Notes: generated from the sequence alone by a model not told the origin. 64,000 nt of DNA from Anaerocolumna aminovalerica (GCF_900115365.1 NZ_FOWD01000012.1:1-64000); one strand, 5' to 3'; shown: positions 54,490 through 62,706, numbered from the stretch's first letter. Program-made: numbers and translations.

Positions 54490-55467
54490 ATGAAATGGGG
54501 AATTATTTCAACCGGTACAATTGCTCATAATTTTGCTAAAACCGTCGGGGCAATGGGAGGAGAAACAGAAGTTTATGCTGTTGCTTCACGTAGCCAGGAA
54601 AGTGCCCAGGCTTTTGCAGACCAGTATGGGATTAAAAAAGCATATGCCACTTATAAAGAGTTGGTTGAGGATGATAACGTAGATATAATTTATGTTGCCA
54701 CACCTCATAATTTACATTATGAAAACATGATGTTGTGTTTGGAACATGGTAAGAATATACTTTGTGAGAAATCATTTACGGTTACTGCTGAGCAGGCACA
54801 AAAGATATATGATTTAGCAAAAGAAAAAAATCTGTTTGTTATGGAAGGTTTTTGGACAAAATATCTGCCTATATACCGGGAAGTTGAAAAATTAATAGAA
54901 GAAGGTGTAATAGGAGATATTCATATGGTTACGGCACAGTATGGATACTGTACCGCAGGAGCCCGTACCCTTCGCAAATTTGATCCGGCATTAGCAGGAG
55001 GAACACTTTTAGATATCGGTGTTTATGCCATAGGTTTTGCTGCCATGATGTTAGGATATCAGCCAAAGTCTATTCAGTCCCTGGTAAAATTAAATGATGT
55101 GGGCACAGATGAATTTAGTACCATTGTTATGCAATATGAAAATGGGGCAATCGCACAGCTTACCACTGCAATTCAGACAACAATTCCTGTTTTGGGCTGT
55201 GTATATGGTTCGAAGGGATATATTAATATTCCGGAATTTAAAAATCCTGATAAAATTCAGGTAGTATTAAATGATGGAACCGGTTATACGATTGAAAAAG
55301 AAGTAGAGATAAACGGATATGAGTATGAAATCAGAGAAGCAGAACAATGCTTATCAGAGAAACGCCAATATAGTGAGATTTTAACTCCTGATCAATCTAT
55401 AGCTGTTATGAGTATGATGGATGAGGTAAGAAGTATTTGGAACATGAAGTTTCCTTTTGAAAAATAA
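54490..55467 (+). CDS. Gfo/Idh/MocA-family oxidoreductase
   Basis: A 325-aa NAD(P)-dependent dehydrogenase. The Rossmann start is MKWGIISTGTIAHNFAKTV, followed by VDIIYVATPHNLHYENM and the EKSFTVTAEQA motif (Glu-Lys of the family, Lys contacting substrate). GGTLLDIGVYAIGFAAMMLG contains the catalytic-region Asp/Tyr. The family acts on sugars, inositols and related polyols, or on dihydrodiols. AAGGAGGACACG precedes the ATG. It is monocistronic, with a strong terminator, so the substrate is not deducible from neighbours. Confidence 0.88.
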   Translation: MKWGIISTGTIAHNFAKTVGAMGGETEVYAVASRSQESAQAFADQYGIKKAYATYKELVEDDNVDIIYVATPHNLHYENMMLCLEHGKNILCEKSFTVTAEQAQKIYDLAKEKNLFVMEGFWTKYLPIYREVEKLIEEGVIGDIHMVTAQYGYCTAGARTLRKFDPALAGGTLLDIGVYAIGFAAMMLGYQPKSIQSLVKLNDVGTDEFSTIVMQYENGAIAQLTTAIQTTIPVLGCVYGSKGYINIPEFKNPDKIQVVLNDGTGYTIEKEVEINGYEYEIREAEQCLSEKRQYSEILTPDQSIAVMSMMDEVRSIWNMKFPFEK

Positions 55468-55527
55468 ACACATTTAATAAATGAGCCAAAAATAAAGAAC
55501 CGGATATTCACAGGTTTATGTAAATAT

Positions 55528-55577
55528 AGGACTAATTCAAAATCTCTATTAAGGGAATTTGAGTTAGTCCTGTTTTT
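55528..55577 (+). terminator. Terminator after the oxidoreductase gene
   Basis: AGGACTAA-TCAAA pairs with TTTGA-TTAGTCCT and is followed by GTTTTTG. Confidence 0.85.
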
Positions 55578-55706
55578 GTATGAATAATTGGCGAAAAATG
55601 TAGATGTAAATTTCTTGCAATATTATTTTCGATGTGATAACGTAAAATTATAAACATATCGTAGAAATATATAAATTACTGTCATATTAATAGAGGGGGA
55701 TTAATT

Positions 55707-56402
55707 ATGATAACAGCAATATGTGACGATGAAGGAATCTACCGTACCCATGTAAAAAGGCTCTGCCAGGACTATTTTATTGAAAGAAATATTTCAAGTG
55801 AAATTATTGAGTTTTCTTCAGGTGAAGAATTTCTATCATCTGTGGAGGAAATTAATATTGTATTATTGGATATTGAAATGAACGGAATAAATGGAATTAC
55901 TGTAAAAGAGCAGCTCGAAAAGTTAAATAGAGATATTAGGATAGTTTATATAACAAGTCATATTCAATTTATGGAGAATGCTTTTGGAAAGAATGTTTAT
56001 AGTTTTCTAACCAAACCTGTTATGAAAGACAAATTTAATAAAGTAATGGATTTAATTATGAGAGATATGGAAGAAGATTTTATCGTAAAAATAGATAACA
56101 AAGATAATCCATATATTAATTGCAAAACAATTATATACATAAAGGCCCAAGACAAATATACCACGGTAAAAACACGAGAAGGAGAATATCTGGTTCGTCG
56201 CAGCATGAACGACTGGGAAAACATACTGGCAAACAGATTCTTTTATCGTATTCATAAATCTTACATTATAAATCTGGCTTATGTAAAGAGAATAGATAGC
56301 TTGGTTCTGATGGATAATGGCGAAAAGGTAACTATAAGTAAGAAATATATACATTCTTTTAAAGAAAGTTATTACAATTACATAAAGAGAAAGGTAAGAT
56401 GA
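55707..56402 (+). CDS. LytTR-family response regulator (AgrA/ComE-like)
   Basis: A 231-aa regulator: receiver domain with DDE at 7-9 and phospho-Asp about 55 (VLLDIEMNGING), then a LytTR DNA-binding domain with YIKAQDKYTTVKTREGEYLVRRSM and FYRIHKSYIINLAYVKRI. LytTR regulators bind paired direct repeats and commonly drive peptide-bacteriocin and quorum-sensing operons. It is 6 nt ahead of the kinase gene and upstream of the peptide cluster, making it the likely activator of that cluster. Confidence 0.92.
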   Translation: MITAICDDEGIYRTHVKRLCQDYFIERNISSEIIEFSSGEEFLSSVEEINIVLLDIEMNGINGITVKEQLEKLNRDIRIVYITSHIQFMENAFGKNVYSFLTKPVMKDKFNKVMDLIMRDMEEDFIVKIDNKDNPYINCKTIIYIKAQDKYTTVKTREGEYLVRRSMNDWENILANRFFYRIHKSYIINLAYVKRIDSLVLMDNGEKVTISKKYIHSFKESYYNYIKRKVR

Positions 56403-56408
56403 TCAGCT

Positions 56409-57749
56409 ATGGTTACTTTCAGAAATATTGTATATGTATTAGCTATGGAAATACCGGAATTAATCAGTTCTTTTCTTATTTTATGGGGAATCTTACAATG
56501 TAAATTGAAAAAAAGATTTTTACCTTATGGGGAAGCTTATGTTTGCCTGCTTCTTGTATTAGTTTTTACGGTATTAACTGGAAATGTGAATAATTTACCC
56601 CCTATTTGTGTAATCTTGGAATTCCTTATTGTTTTTTTATGCTTTGAAGAACGATTTACAAAAAAAATAGTGCTTTATTTTACTGCCTATATTAGTAGTT
56701 ATATCATTAATACGATAATCAGAATTCTATTCTCTATTATATTTTATAAAAAAGATATTTCTTTGACAGAGTTATCTTATGAGGAATTGATACGGTTTCG
56801 TTTTATTATGTTAACGCTCAATATAGGTATTCTTTTAATTATAATCTTTTCTATAAGAAAATGGAAAAAGCAAATAGCTAATTGGTTAAATAATATTTCC
56901 CTGAGTTATGTAGCCATAGCACTACCTGGATTACTTTGTTGTGCTGTAGTTCTGGCTTTTGTACAAATTAGCAGAAACTATTCTCTTAATATGATTTGGG
57001 ATAAAGTTGCCGGAATATGTGTAACTATTGTGTGTATATTTTTTATGGCTGGAACCGTTGCATTTATTTTTATTAATGACTCCCGAAAACATTACCAAAT
57101 GGAAAATCAATTAAAAGAACGGTTTTTACATATGCAAAATAGTTATTATAAAAATATTTTAGAAAGTGATAAGGAAATTCGAAAATTCCGCCATGATATA
57201 AGAGGGCATATGGGTTGTATGCGTATATTAGCGGAAGAAGGAAAATATCAGGAATTATCCGGCTACATCGGGGAAGTATTTTATGAAGTGGACAACCTTC
57301 TAAATAGAAATTATGCCAGTGGCAATGATTTTGTGGATGCAACCTTAAATTATCTGGGAACAGAGGCTAAAAAAGATGGAATTGCCATAGCTTTGGAGGG
57401 GGTATTGCCGATCTTAAAAATTGCAGGCTCGGATTTATGTACCATATTTTTTAATACAGTCTCTAATGGTATAGAAGCATGCAGGTTTGTTAGGGAAAAA
57501 GAGAAAAGAAATATATCCATATCTATTTTATGTAATCAGAATATTCTGATCATTGCCATTGAGAACCCAGTTATAGAACCGGTTGACATGAATATTTTGG
57601 GAAGGGGAACAACAAAGCCGGATAAAATACATCATGGATATGGAATTCAAAGCATTAAAGATACTGTAAAAAAATATGATGGGGAAGTAAAATTTATAAA
57701 TGAAGAGGGTAAATTTAGAGTAGAAGTAATATTATTAAATATAATATAA
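56409..57749 (+). CDS. GHKL sensor histidine kinase, AgrC/ComD-like
   Basis: A 446-aa kinase. About six membrane helices in residues 1-225 form the sensing part, then a coiled linker, the phospho-acceptor His about 262 in KFRHDIRGHMGCMRIL, and a GHKL ATPase with FNTVSNGIEACR and HHGYGIQSIKDTV. This build is that of receptors for extracellular peptides in peptide-induced bacteriocin systems. No AgrB or AgrD gene is nearby, so the inducer may be one of the small peptides encoded just downstream. Confidence 0.9.
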   Translation: MVTFRNIVYVLAMEIPELISSFLILWGILQCKLKKRFLPYGEAYVCLLLVLVFTVLTGNVNNLPPICVILEFLIVFLCFEERFTKKIVLYFTAYISSYIINTIIRILFSIIFYKKDISLTELSYEELIRFRFIMLTLNIGILLIIIFSIRKWKKQIANWLNNISLSYVAIALPGLLCCAVVLAFVQISRNYSLNMIWDKVAGICVTIVCIFFMAGTVAFIFINDSRKHYQMENQLKERFLHMQNSYYKNILESDKEIRKFRHDIRGHMGCMRILAEEGKYQELSGYIGEVFYEVDNLLNRNYASGNDFVDATLNYLGTEAKKDGIAIALEGVLPILKIAGSDLCTIFFNTVSNGIEACRFVREKEKRNISISILCNQNILIIAIENPVIEPVDMNILGRGTTKPDKIHHGYGIQSIKDTVKKYDGEVKFINEEGKFRVEVILLNII

Positions 57750-57775
57750 TTTTTATATTATAAATATTCTTGTGG

Positions 57776-57795
57776 TTCTCGCCAAGAGGTGAGAA
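57776..57795 (+). repeat. Hairpin just after the kinase gene
   Basis: TTCTCGCC-AAGA-GGTGAGAA, an 8-bp stem with one G-T pair and a 4-nt loop, without a T run. Confidence 0.45.
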
Positions 57796-57867
57796 TCCCA
57801 AGAAGAAAGCAGTGATGTTAAAGCTTAAGAGGTGTGTCTTAAAACGGTTATACTGAGAGTGAATACT

Positions 57868-57942
57868 GCTATGCTGAATTTTATGAGAGAATCTCCCATA
57901 AAGGTGGATTTTAAGATAATGAATTCAGTATAGCTATTTTTA
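57868..57942 (+). terminator. Terminator between the two-component genes and the peptide operon
   Basis: GCTATGCTGAATT (57868-57880) pairs with AATTCAGTATAGC (57922-57934), followed by TATTTTTATG. Confidence 0.7.
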
Positions 57943-57993
57943 TGCCCTAAAAACGGAGTTATGTGATGGCTTCCTAATTTTACGATTATTGCC

Positions 57994-58021
57994 ATTCACG
58001 ACAAAAATTGGTTGTTCACGA
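57994..58021 (+). promoter_or_regulatory. Candidate LytTR binding repeats upstream of the peptide operon
   Basis: ATTCACGA (57994) and GTTCACGA (58014) form a direct repeat with 20-bp period, close to the roughly 21-bp period of ComE/AgrA-type sites. They lie about 65-90 nt ahead of the first peptide gene, with AT-rich -10 candidates (TATGGT, TATGTT) between. Confidence 0.45.
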
Positions 58022-58082
58022 AATTGGAATTGTATGGATATTTCTCCTATGGTATGTTTGTTTTAGAAAGGAGGTATTTAAT

Positions 58083-58139
58083 ATGATATTATTTGATCTT
58101 TTAGATTTATTGCTATGGTTGTTTGGTGGACGTCGTTAA
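58083..58139 (+). CDS. 18-residue hydrophobic peptide, first gene of the peptide operon
   Basis: The frame reads MILFDLLDLLLWLFGGRR and is preceded by AAAGGAGG at ideal distance, so translation is likely. The acidic start, long aliphatic run and GG near the end recall short hydrophobic signalling peptides (SHP, which end in a hydrophobic run plus GG and are trimmed by an M50 protease), but here two arginines follow. A PqqD-like/M50 protein is encoded 50 nt downstream. It may be the inducer sensed by the upstream kinase, a third product, or a leader peptide. I cannot decide from sequence. Confidence 0.55.
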   Translation: MILFDLLDLLLWLFGGRR

Positions 58140-58189
58140 CATAGGTCAATAGGATAAGGTATGGTAAATACCAAGGAGGTGGTCATTTA

Positions 58190-59305
58190 TTGCAGCTTAA
58201 TCCGAATATTATTCTATTACATAATAAAGATTATATGATACATGATAAAGGGACAAGTAAGTATTATAAAATAGACAAGCTTGTATTTGATTTCTTATGT
58301 AATGTAAAGGATGGCAATGAAGTTCAGAAAGACGGACAATACGATGAGCTGGTAACCTTTCTTTATAGTAATGGTATTTTATATGAAGATCAGGATGCCG
58401 GTAAAAGGAATTCCAATGATGTTCCTGTAAAACCAAAGAAGAATTTTCAATTAACACAGATTGATTTGATCGGAATTGATTTAAATAATTTTTTAGATAA
58501 ACACAATAATATTACTAAATTCTTTTGTTCTGAATATTTAGCAGTGATTTATAGAATCAGCTTAACATTATCTTTAATAGTTACAATTTTATGCATTGGA
58601 TTTCTTATCATGAATTGGCATGAATTTGTGCACGTATTATCTGAAAGTATGAGCCTGAAACAAGGTGTAATCGCTTATTTTAGTTTGTTTATAATAACTA
58701 TTTTTCATGAATTTGGACATATTATGCAATGTAAAAAATACGCAGGATACGTTGGCAGATGCGGTATTATGTTATATTTTCTATTCCCGGTATTATATAC
58801 AGATATTACAATTACAAACAGTTTAATTAAAAAGGAAAAAAGTATAGTTATTATGGCAGGAGTGAAAAACCAATTACTCGTTAATGGGGTATTAGGCATT
58901 ATTGTTATTCTGCAAAATCTGTTTCAAGGACAATGGAACGATATTTTAATTATACTATTTTTGTTAAATACAATAATGATTCTTAGTAATTTAAATCCTT
59001 TTTTTAAATATGATGGTTATTGGTTATTATGTACCAAAATCGGTGTAGAAAGATTATATAGTAAAGCAATCGGCTGCGTTTTTAATTTTAGACAATATTC
59101 CGACAACAGCAAGAATGAAAAAAGACTGTTTGTTTATGGAGTATCACTAATTTTATTTTATATTTTATCATGGGGAATTACTATTTCTTATATCTATTTT
59201 CTCCTGATAGAAAGAATCGGTCCATTTTATACAATGTCTATTATCCTGGTATTGTCCTTATTAATACTATATGAAATCTTTAACAGGTATAAGGAGAATA
59301 AATAA
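58190..59305 (+). CDS. PqqD-like domain fused to an M50 membrane metalloprotease
   Basis: A 371-aa protein from a TTG start behind AAGGAGGTGG. Residues about 1-68 (YKIDKLVFDFLCNVKDG, ELVTFLYSNGILYED) resemble PqqD/RRE winged helices that bind RiPP leaders. The rest is a multi-pass membrane protein with the site-2 protease zinc motif HEFGH (173-177) and the third ligand region NPFFKYDGYW (Asp about 275). B. subtilis YydH and the proteases of other RiPP clusters have this arrangement. It most likely recognises the precursor leaders and removes them at the membrane. Confidence 0.85.
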   Translation: MQLNPNIILLHNKDYMIHDKGTSKYYKIDKLVFDFLCNVKDGNEVQKDGQYDELVTFLYSNGILYEDQDAGKRNSNDVPVKPKKNFQLTQIDLIGIDLNNFLDKHNNITKFFCSEYLAVIYRISLTLSLIVTILCIGFLIMNWHEFVHVLSESMSLKQGVIAYFSLFIITIFHEFGHIMQCKKYAGYVGRCGIMLYFLFPVLYTDITITNSLIKKEKSIVIMAGVKNQLLVNGVLGIIVILQNLFQGQWNDILIILFLLNTIMILSNLNPFFKYDGYWLLCTKIGVERLYSKAIGCVFNFRQYSDNSKNEKRLFVYGVSLILFYILSWGITISYIYFLLIERIGPFYTMSIILVLSLLILYEIFNRYKENK

Positions 59306-59358
59306 ATTTTTAGAGCCGGACTTGTGCCAGAGCTTATTGTAGCAGCCATATGATAATT

Positions 59359-59373
59359 AACTGTAGTACAGTT
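59359..59373 (+). promoter_or_regulatory. Perfect 15-bp palindrome before the precursor genes
   Basis: AACTGTAGTACAGTT, 7-bp arms around a central G, about 85 nt before the first precursor gene. It may be an operator for a separate precursor transcript; ATATAAAG at about 59423 is a weak -10 candidate. Confidence 0.4.
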
Positions 59374-59457
59374 TAAGGAAGAGGACACGTAAGAAATCTT
59401 TATAACTATTTTAAGATAGTAATATAAAGAAAAAATAATAAGAAAGGAGGGAAGTAT

Positions 59458-59574
59458 ATGAAAATTTCAAACTTATTTGAATTTGAAGTTATAGAAACTG
59501 TGAAAGCACCTTGTGCTACATGTTTCTGGGGCGGTGCTGCCCTAGTTGCAGCAGCTGTTGTAGCGGCTACATAA
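59458..59574 (+). CDS. RiPP precursor peptide 1
   Basis: A 38-residue peptide with AAGGAGGGA before its ATG. The leader half, MKISNLFEFEVIETVKAP, is acidic; the core half begins CATCFWGG and continues as an Ala/Val-only tail ending VVAAT. The next gene encodes a peptide with the same leader pattern, F-E-x-[IV]-E-[ST]-[VI]-x-[AV]-P, and also a C-terminal Thr. The CxxC pair in the core could form a disulfide or thioether. Pattern and neighbours identify it as a ribosomal natural product precursor, probably cut after the Ala-Pro by the M50 protease. Confidence 0.8.
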   Translation: MKISNLFEFEVIETVKAPCATCFWGGAALVAAAVVAAT

Positions 59575-59609
59575 TGTACAGATAAATTTTAGGGAAAGGA
59601 GGTACATAT

Positions 59610-59732
59610 ATGAATTATTTTAGATTCGAAGAAGTGGAGTCTATCCTTGTTCCCGGACATGGAGGATCAGCAATCGCTGGGGTTGTAGTAGGCGGCATTG
59701 TAGTTGTTGGGGGCGTTGTGATAGGAACCTAA
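59610..59732 (+). CDS. RiPP precursor peptide 2
   Basis: A 40-residue peptide, with AAAGGAGGT before its ATG. The leader is MNYFRFEEVESILVP and the core is Gly/Val/Ile-rich with a GHGGSAIAG start and an ending of VVIGT. Leader motif and terminal Thr match precursor 1, but there is no cysteine, so a Cys-based crosslink is not the common modification. The core could span a membrane as a short helix. Two different hydrophobic peptides made together suggest a two-component membrane-active product. Confidence 0.8.
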   Translation: MNYFRFEEVESILVPGHGGSAIAGVVVGGIVVVGGVVIGT

Positions 59733-59748
59733 TAAATAGTTAAATCTT

Positions 59749-59784
59749 GCAAAGCAAACCAGATGATAATCCGGTTTGCTTTGC
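59749..59784 (+). terminator. Attenuator-like hairpin between precursor and exporter genes
   Basis: A perfect 12-bp stem, GCAAAGCAAACC with GGTTTGCTTTGC, without a long T run. In bacteriocin operons such hairpins raise precursor mRNA relative to the downstream genes. Confidence 0.65.
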
Positions 59785-59806
59785 ATACAATGCATAAAAA
59801 TTATTA

Positions 59807-59840
59807 AAGGAGAAGTTGACTAAAGTTGTCACTTAGTCAA
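59807..59840 (+). promoter_or_regulatory. Shine-Dalgarno separated from the ABC ATPase start by a hairpin
   Basis: AAAGGAGAAG (59807-59815) is 37 nt from the ATG at 59852. Between them TTGACTAA (59816-59823) pairs with TTAGTCAA (59833-59840). Folding would bring the site to about 12 nt from the start. An alternative is a tiny leader frame, TTG at 59816 to TAG at 59834. Confidence 0.5.
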
Positions 59841-59851
59841 TACAAATAAAT

Positions 59852-60772
59852 ATGATATTAAAAGTTAAGCATATAACCAAAAGATATAAAGACATCCTGG
59901 CTGTAGATGATGTTTCCCTGGAAAGCTCCGGGGGAAGAATATATGGACTTTTAGGGCGTAATGGTGCCGGAAAAACTACTTTAATAAAAACTATAATGGG
60001 AATTATAAAACCAGACAATGGTAATGTAGAGATAAAATTTGAAGACAATGAAAAAGGGGAAAAGAGTATCGGTTATTTGCCTGAGGAGCGGGGGCTATAT
60101 CTTAATATATCAGTTAAGGATCAATTATTGTTTATTGCAAGACTAAATGGCTTAAGTAAGGAAGAAGCCATGAAAAATATAAGTTTTTATTTAAAGGAGC
60201 TGGGTATCTCTAATTATTTAGATAGAAAGTTAAAACAGCTATCAAAAGGAAACAAGCAAAAGATCCAGTTAATAAGCGCATTGATTCATAATCCTTCTTT
60301 AATTATCTTAGATGAACCTTTTAGCGGACTTGATCCTGTAAACGTAGCTATTTTTAAAAATTTAATATTAAAATGCAGAGATTCAGGCAAATTAATACTT
60401 CTTTCCAGCCACAGACTGGAAGATGTTGAAGAGATATGTGATGAAGTTTTATTTTTGAAAAAAGGCAAAGCTTTTATTCAGGGACCGGTAAAACAAATAA
60501 CGAAAGATTATACAACCAATAATGACATCTTAATTATTACGGATACAAATGCAGATACTTATTTTAAAAAATTAGATCTCATATATAGAAAAACAGATGA
60601 CTGTTCTTATTTTGTAAAGTATGAGTTTTATGGTAGGATTATGAAACTATTGAATGAACTATTGCTTAATAATATTAATCTGGTTCAGTTTAAGATAGTA
60701 CAAACTACATTAAATGACATTTTTGTAAGGGAGCTAAATGATGAAAATGAAAAAAGCCTTATTGGAAGCTAA
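59852..60772 (+). CDS. ABC transporter ATPase of the peptide cluster (NatA-like)
   Basis: A 306-aa ATPase with Walker A GRNGAGKTT (35-43), signature LSKGNKQKIQ, Walker B LIILDEPFSGLDP and H loop SSHRLEDVE, plus a C-terminal extension of about 90 residues typical of NatA/antibiotic exporters. With the next gene it should export the mature peptides or give producer immunity. It overlaps the permease gene by 35 nt. Confidence 0.9.
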   Translation: MILKVKHITKRYKDILAVDDVSLESSGGRIYGLLGRNGAGKTTLIKTIMGIIKPDNGNVEIKFEDNEKGEKSIGYLPEERGLYLNISVKDQLLFIARLNGLSKEEAMKNISFYLKELGISNYLDRKLKQLSKGNKQKIQLISALIHNPSLIILDEPFSGLDPVNVAIFKNLILKCRDSGKLILLSSHRLEDVEEICDEVLFLKKGKAFIQGPVKQITKDYTTNNDILIITDTNADTYFKKLDLIYRKTDDCSYFVKYEFYGRIMKLLNELLLNNINLVQFKIVQTTLNDIFVRELNDENEKSLIGS

Positions 60773-61958
60773 ATTTACTTACGTTAATTATGTAAAGGGA
60801 AGTGCTTTTCGAATCATACTATTTATTGGAGTCATACTTATTATCGGATTGGTTAATATTGATTCTATAAATGAATTTCTTTTCGCAGATGCAGAGAAAT
60901 ATAAAGCAGGTGTATATCTGGAGAATCAGGAAAGTATTAGTGCAAAAATGATTATGCAGGCCCACTCAGAATTGTTTGAATATATTATTCTAAATGATAA
61001 TAAAAGTGAAGAAAACATAAATAATCTTAAAAGTAGGGATTCCATATATGATGTAATTGTAAAATTCGATGAAAACACCGGTAAGGTCTCTTTCTATTAT
61101 GAATCCGGTATCAGTGCACAAGGTATGAATGAATCTGCTGGTTTTATGCAAGAAGCGGCTAAAGTGTATCTCTTAGAGAAGGAAGGGTATGATGAGAATG
61201 AGATTTCAAAACTGGTTACACCAAATATAGAATTTATTCCTTTTAATATGGTAAACCAGTCAATTATTAATCTGGTTGCCAATATGCTATTATTCTTCAC
61301 CATTTTTATATATGTGGTACATATAGGTAACACCATAACCGAAGAAAAAACAAGCAGAATAGCAGAAACTTTATTATCTTATATATCACCTTTAGAAATG
61401 TTAATAGGAAAGTTGGCGGGAATGCTTGGAATACTCCTTACACACTTAGCTTCATTTTGTATTGTATATCTGATATCCACCAGTGTTTTCCAGTCCTATG
61501 CCTTATTTGACAGCATTGTAAGTGCATTTAATGCAAAGACTCTTTTTATGATGCTCTGTATGTTTATCATCGGATATGTGGAATATGGATTTTTATATGC
61601 GGCAAATTCATCCTTTGCAGATACAGTACAGGATATTGGACAAGCTTCTATAGTACAATCCATATTAATTGTAATTGCATTTTACTTTTCACTTATTTTA
61701 CAAATGCATTATGACAGTAGGCTTGCACATATATTAATATTTATTCCTTTTGTTTCTGTATTCTCAAATATTGTTTTAACTGCCGCCTCAAATATAAGTT
61801 GGCTCATGATACTTCTTGTTATTGCAGTTCAGATTATATATACGGTTTTAATTGGATATTTTTGCACCAAGAGATTTCGATATGGAATAACGAAATACGG
61901 TGCTCAAAAAAGGAGTCGGAAAAGAAATGTATTCATTAATAGTTGGAGCAACCAGTGA
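60738..61958 (+). CDS. ABC-2 type permease of the peptide cluster (NatB-like)
   Basis: A 406-aa permease: one N-terminal helix (about 22-44), a large external domain (about 45-185) and five C-terminal membrane helices, the NatB/ABC-2 pattern. GNTITEEKTSRIAETLLSYISPLEMLIGKLAG is the conserved coupling region. Start ATG at 60738 (or 60741) follows AAGGGAG inside the ATPase gene. The operon continues with a 32-nt overlap into the next gene. Confidence 0.88.
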   Translation: MMKMKKALLEAKFTYVNYVKGSAFRIILFIGVILIIGLVNIDSINEFLFADAEKYKAGVYLENQESISAKMIMQAHSELFEYIILNDNKSEENINNLKSRDSIYDVIVKFDENTGKVSFYYESGISAQGMNESAGFMQEAAKVYLLEKEGYDENEISKLVTPNIEFIPFNMVNQSIINLVANMLLFFTIFIYVVHIGNTITEEKTSRIAETLLSYISPLEMLIGKLAGMLGILLTHLASFCIVYLISTSVFQSYALFDSIVSAFNAKTLFMMLCMFIIGYVEYGFLYAANSSFADTVQDIGQASIVQSILIVIAFYFSLILQMHYDSRLAHILIFIPFVSVFSNIVLTAASNISWLMILLVIAVQIIYTVLIGYFCTKRFRYGITKYGAQKRSRKRNVFINSWSNQ

Positions 61959-62655
61959 GATAGCAAAAGAATTTATAAAACAGAATCCCGGTAAAAAATA
62001 TATTCTTACAGAGATACCTAAAAATTATGATGCCTTAAAACAGTTTATAGAGGAAATACAAATTGATGGGACTGCTTTTGTATTGGATGTAAAGAATATA
62101 AGGGAAATAGAGGATTTATTTCAAAAATTTAATAGGGAAGATGTAAAGATTGAGGAACTTATCTATATTGCAGGTATTAACTATTTATGTGAAGCGGTTC
62201 AAACAACAGAAGCAATTTGGGATGAAGTGAATGCCATTAATTTAAAGGGTTGCTTTTTTGTAATGAAAGAAGCAGGGAAAAATATGATCTTACATAATGT
62301 AAAGGGAAGAATCGTAAATATAGCCTCTCAACATGGTATGGTAGGAAACCTGAATCGGGCAGCATATTGTGCCAGTAAGGCCGGGTTAATAAACCTGAAT
62401 AAAGTTTTGGCATTGGAATGGGCACCTTATGGAATCCGGGTCAATTCGGTTTCTCCAACCTTTATTCTATATAATAAAAACGAAGAGTTTTTTATGAACG
62501 CAATGGCAAAAAAAGAATATTTAAAAAATATACCTATGAAACGCTATTGTAATGCACAAGATGTAAGTAATGCCATCTCTTTTTTACTGGCAGAAGAAAA
62601 TGAAATGATTACAGGGCATAATTTAGTAGTTGACGGAGGCTGGACAATTAAGTAA
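61927..62655 (+). CDS. Short-chain dehydrogenase/reductase of the peptide cluster
   Basis: A 242-aa SDR. The nucleotide motif is IVGATSEIAKE (5-15), and the Ser-Tyr-Lys triad is S134 (NIASQHG), Y147 and K151 (AAYCASKAG), all present, with the usual ending VVDGGW. ATG at 61927 follows GGAGTCGG, overlapping the permease gene. An oxidoreductase inside a RiPP operon is likely a tailoring enzyme. Oxidation of the beta-hydroxyl of the C-terminal Thr, with loss of CO2, would fit the Thr ends of both precursors. This is inference. Confidence 0.85.
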   Translation: MYSLIVGATSEIAKEFIKQNPGKKYILTEIPKNYDALKQFIEEIQIDGTAFVLDVKNIREIEDLFQKFNREDVKIEELIYIAGINYLCEAVQTTEAIWDEVNAINLKGCFFVMKEAGKNMILHNVKGRIVNIASQHGMVGNLNRAAYCASKAGLINLNKVLALEWAPYGIRVNSVSPTFILYNKNEEFFMNAMAKKEYLKNIPMKRYCNAQDVSNAISFLLAEENEMITGHNLVVDGGWTIK

Positions 62656-62706
62656 TTCATTTAATGTAAGATTATTGGGGATTAATTTAATTTAAGGAGG
62701 GAGTCT

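Noticed and set aside
55707-57749. Complete agr-type quorum-sensing locus
   Set aside because: The kinase and LytTR regulator fit, but no AgrB protease or AgrD precursor is present.
59458-59574. Sporulation-killing-factor-like sactipeptide
   Set aside because: The CxxC next to Trp recalls SkfA, but the sister peptide has no Cys, and no SkfB-type SPASM enzyme is in the cluster.
58083-62655. YydFGHIJ epipeptide cluster
   Set aside because: The M50 protease and ABC exporter are alike, but the precursors do not resemble YydF and the radical SAM enzyme here has a B12 domain, unlike YydG.
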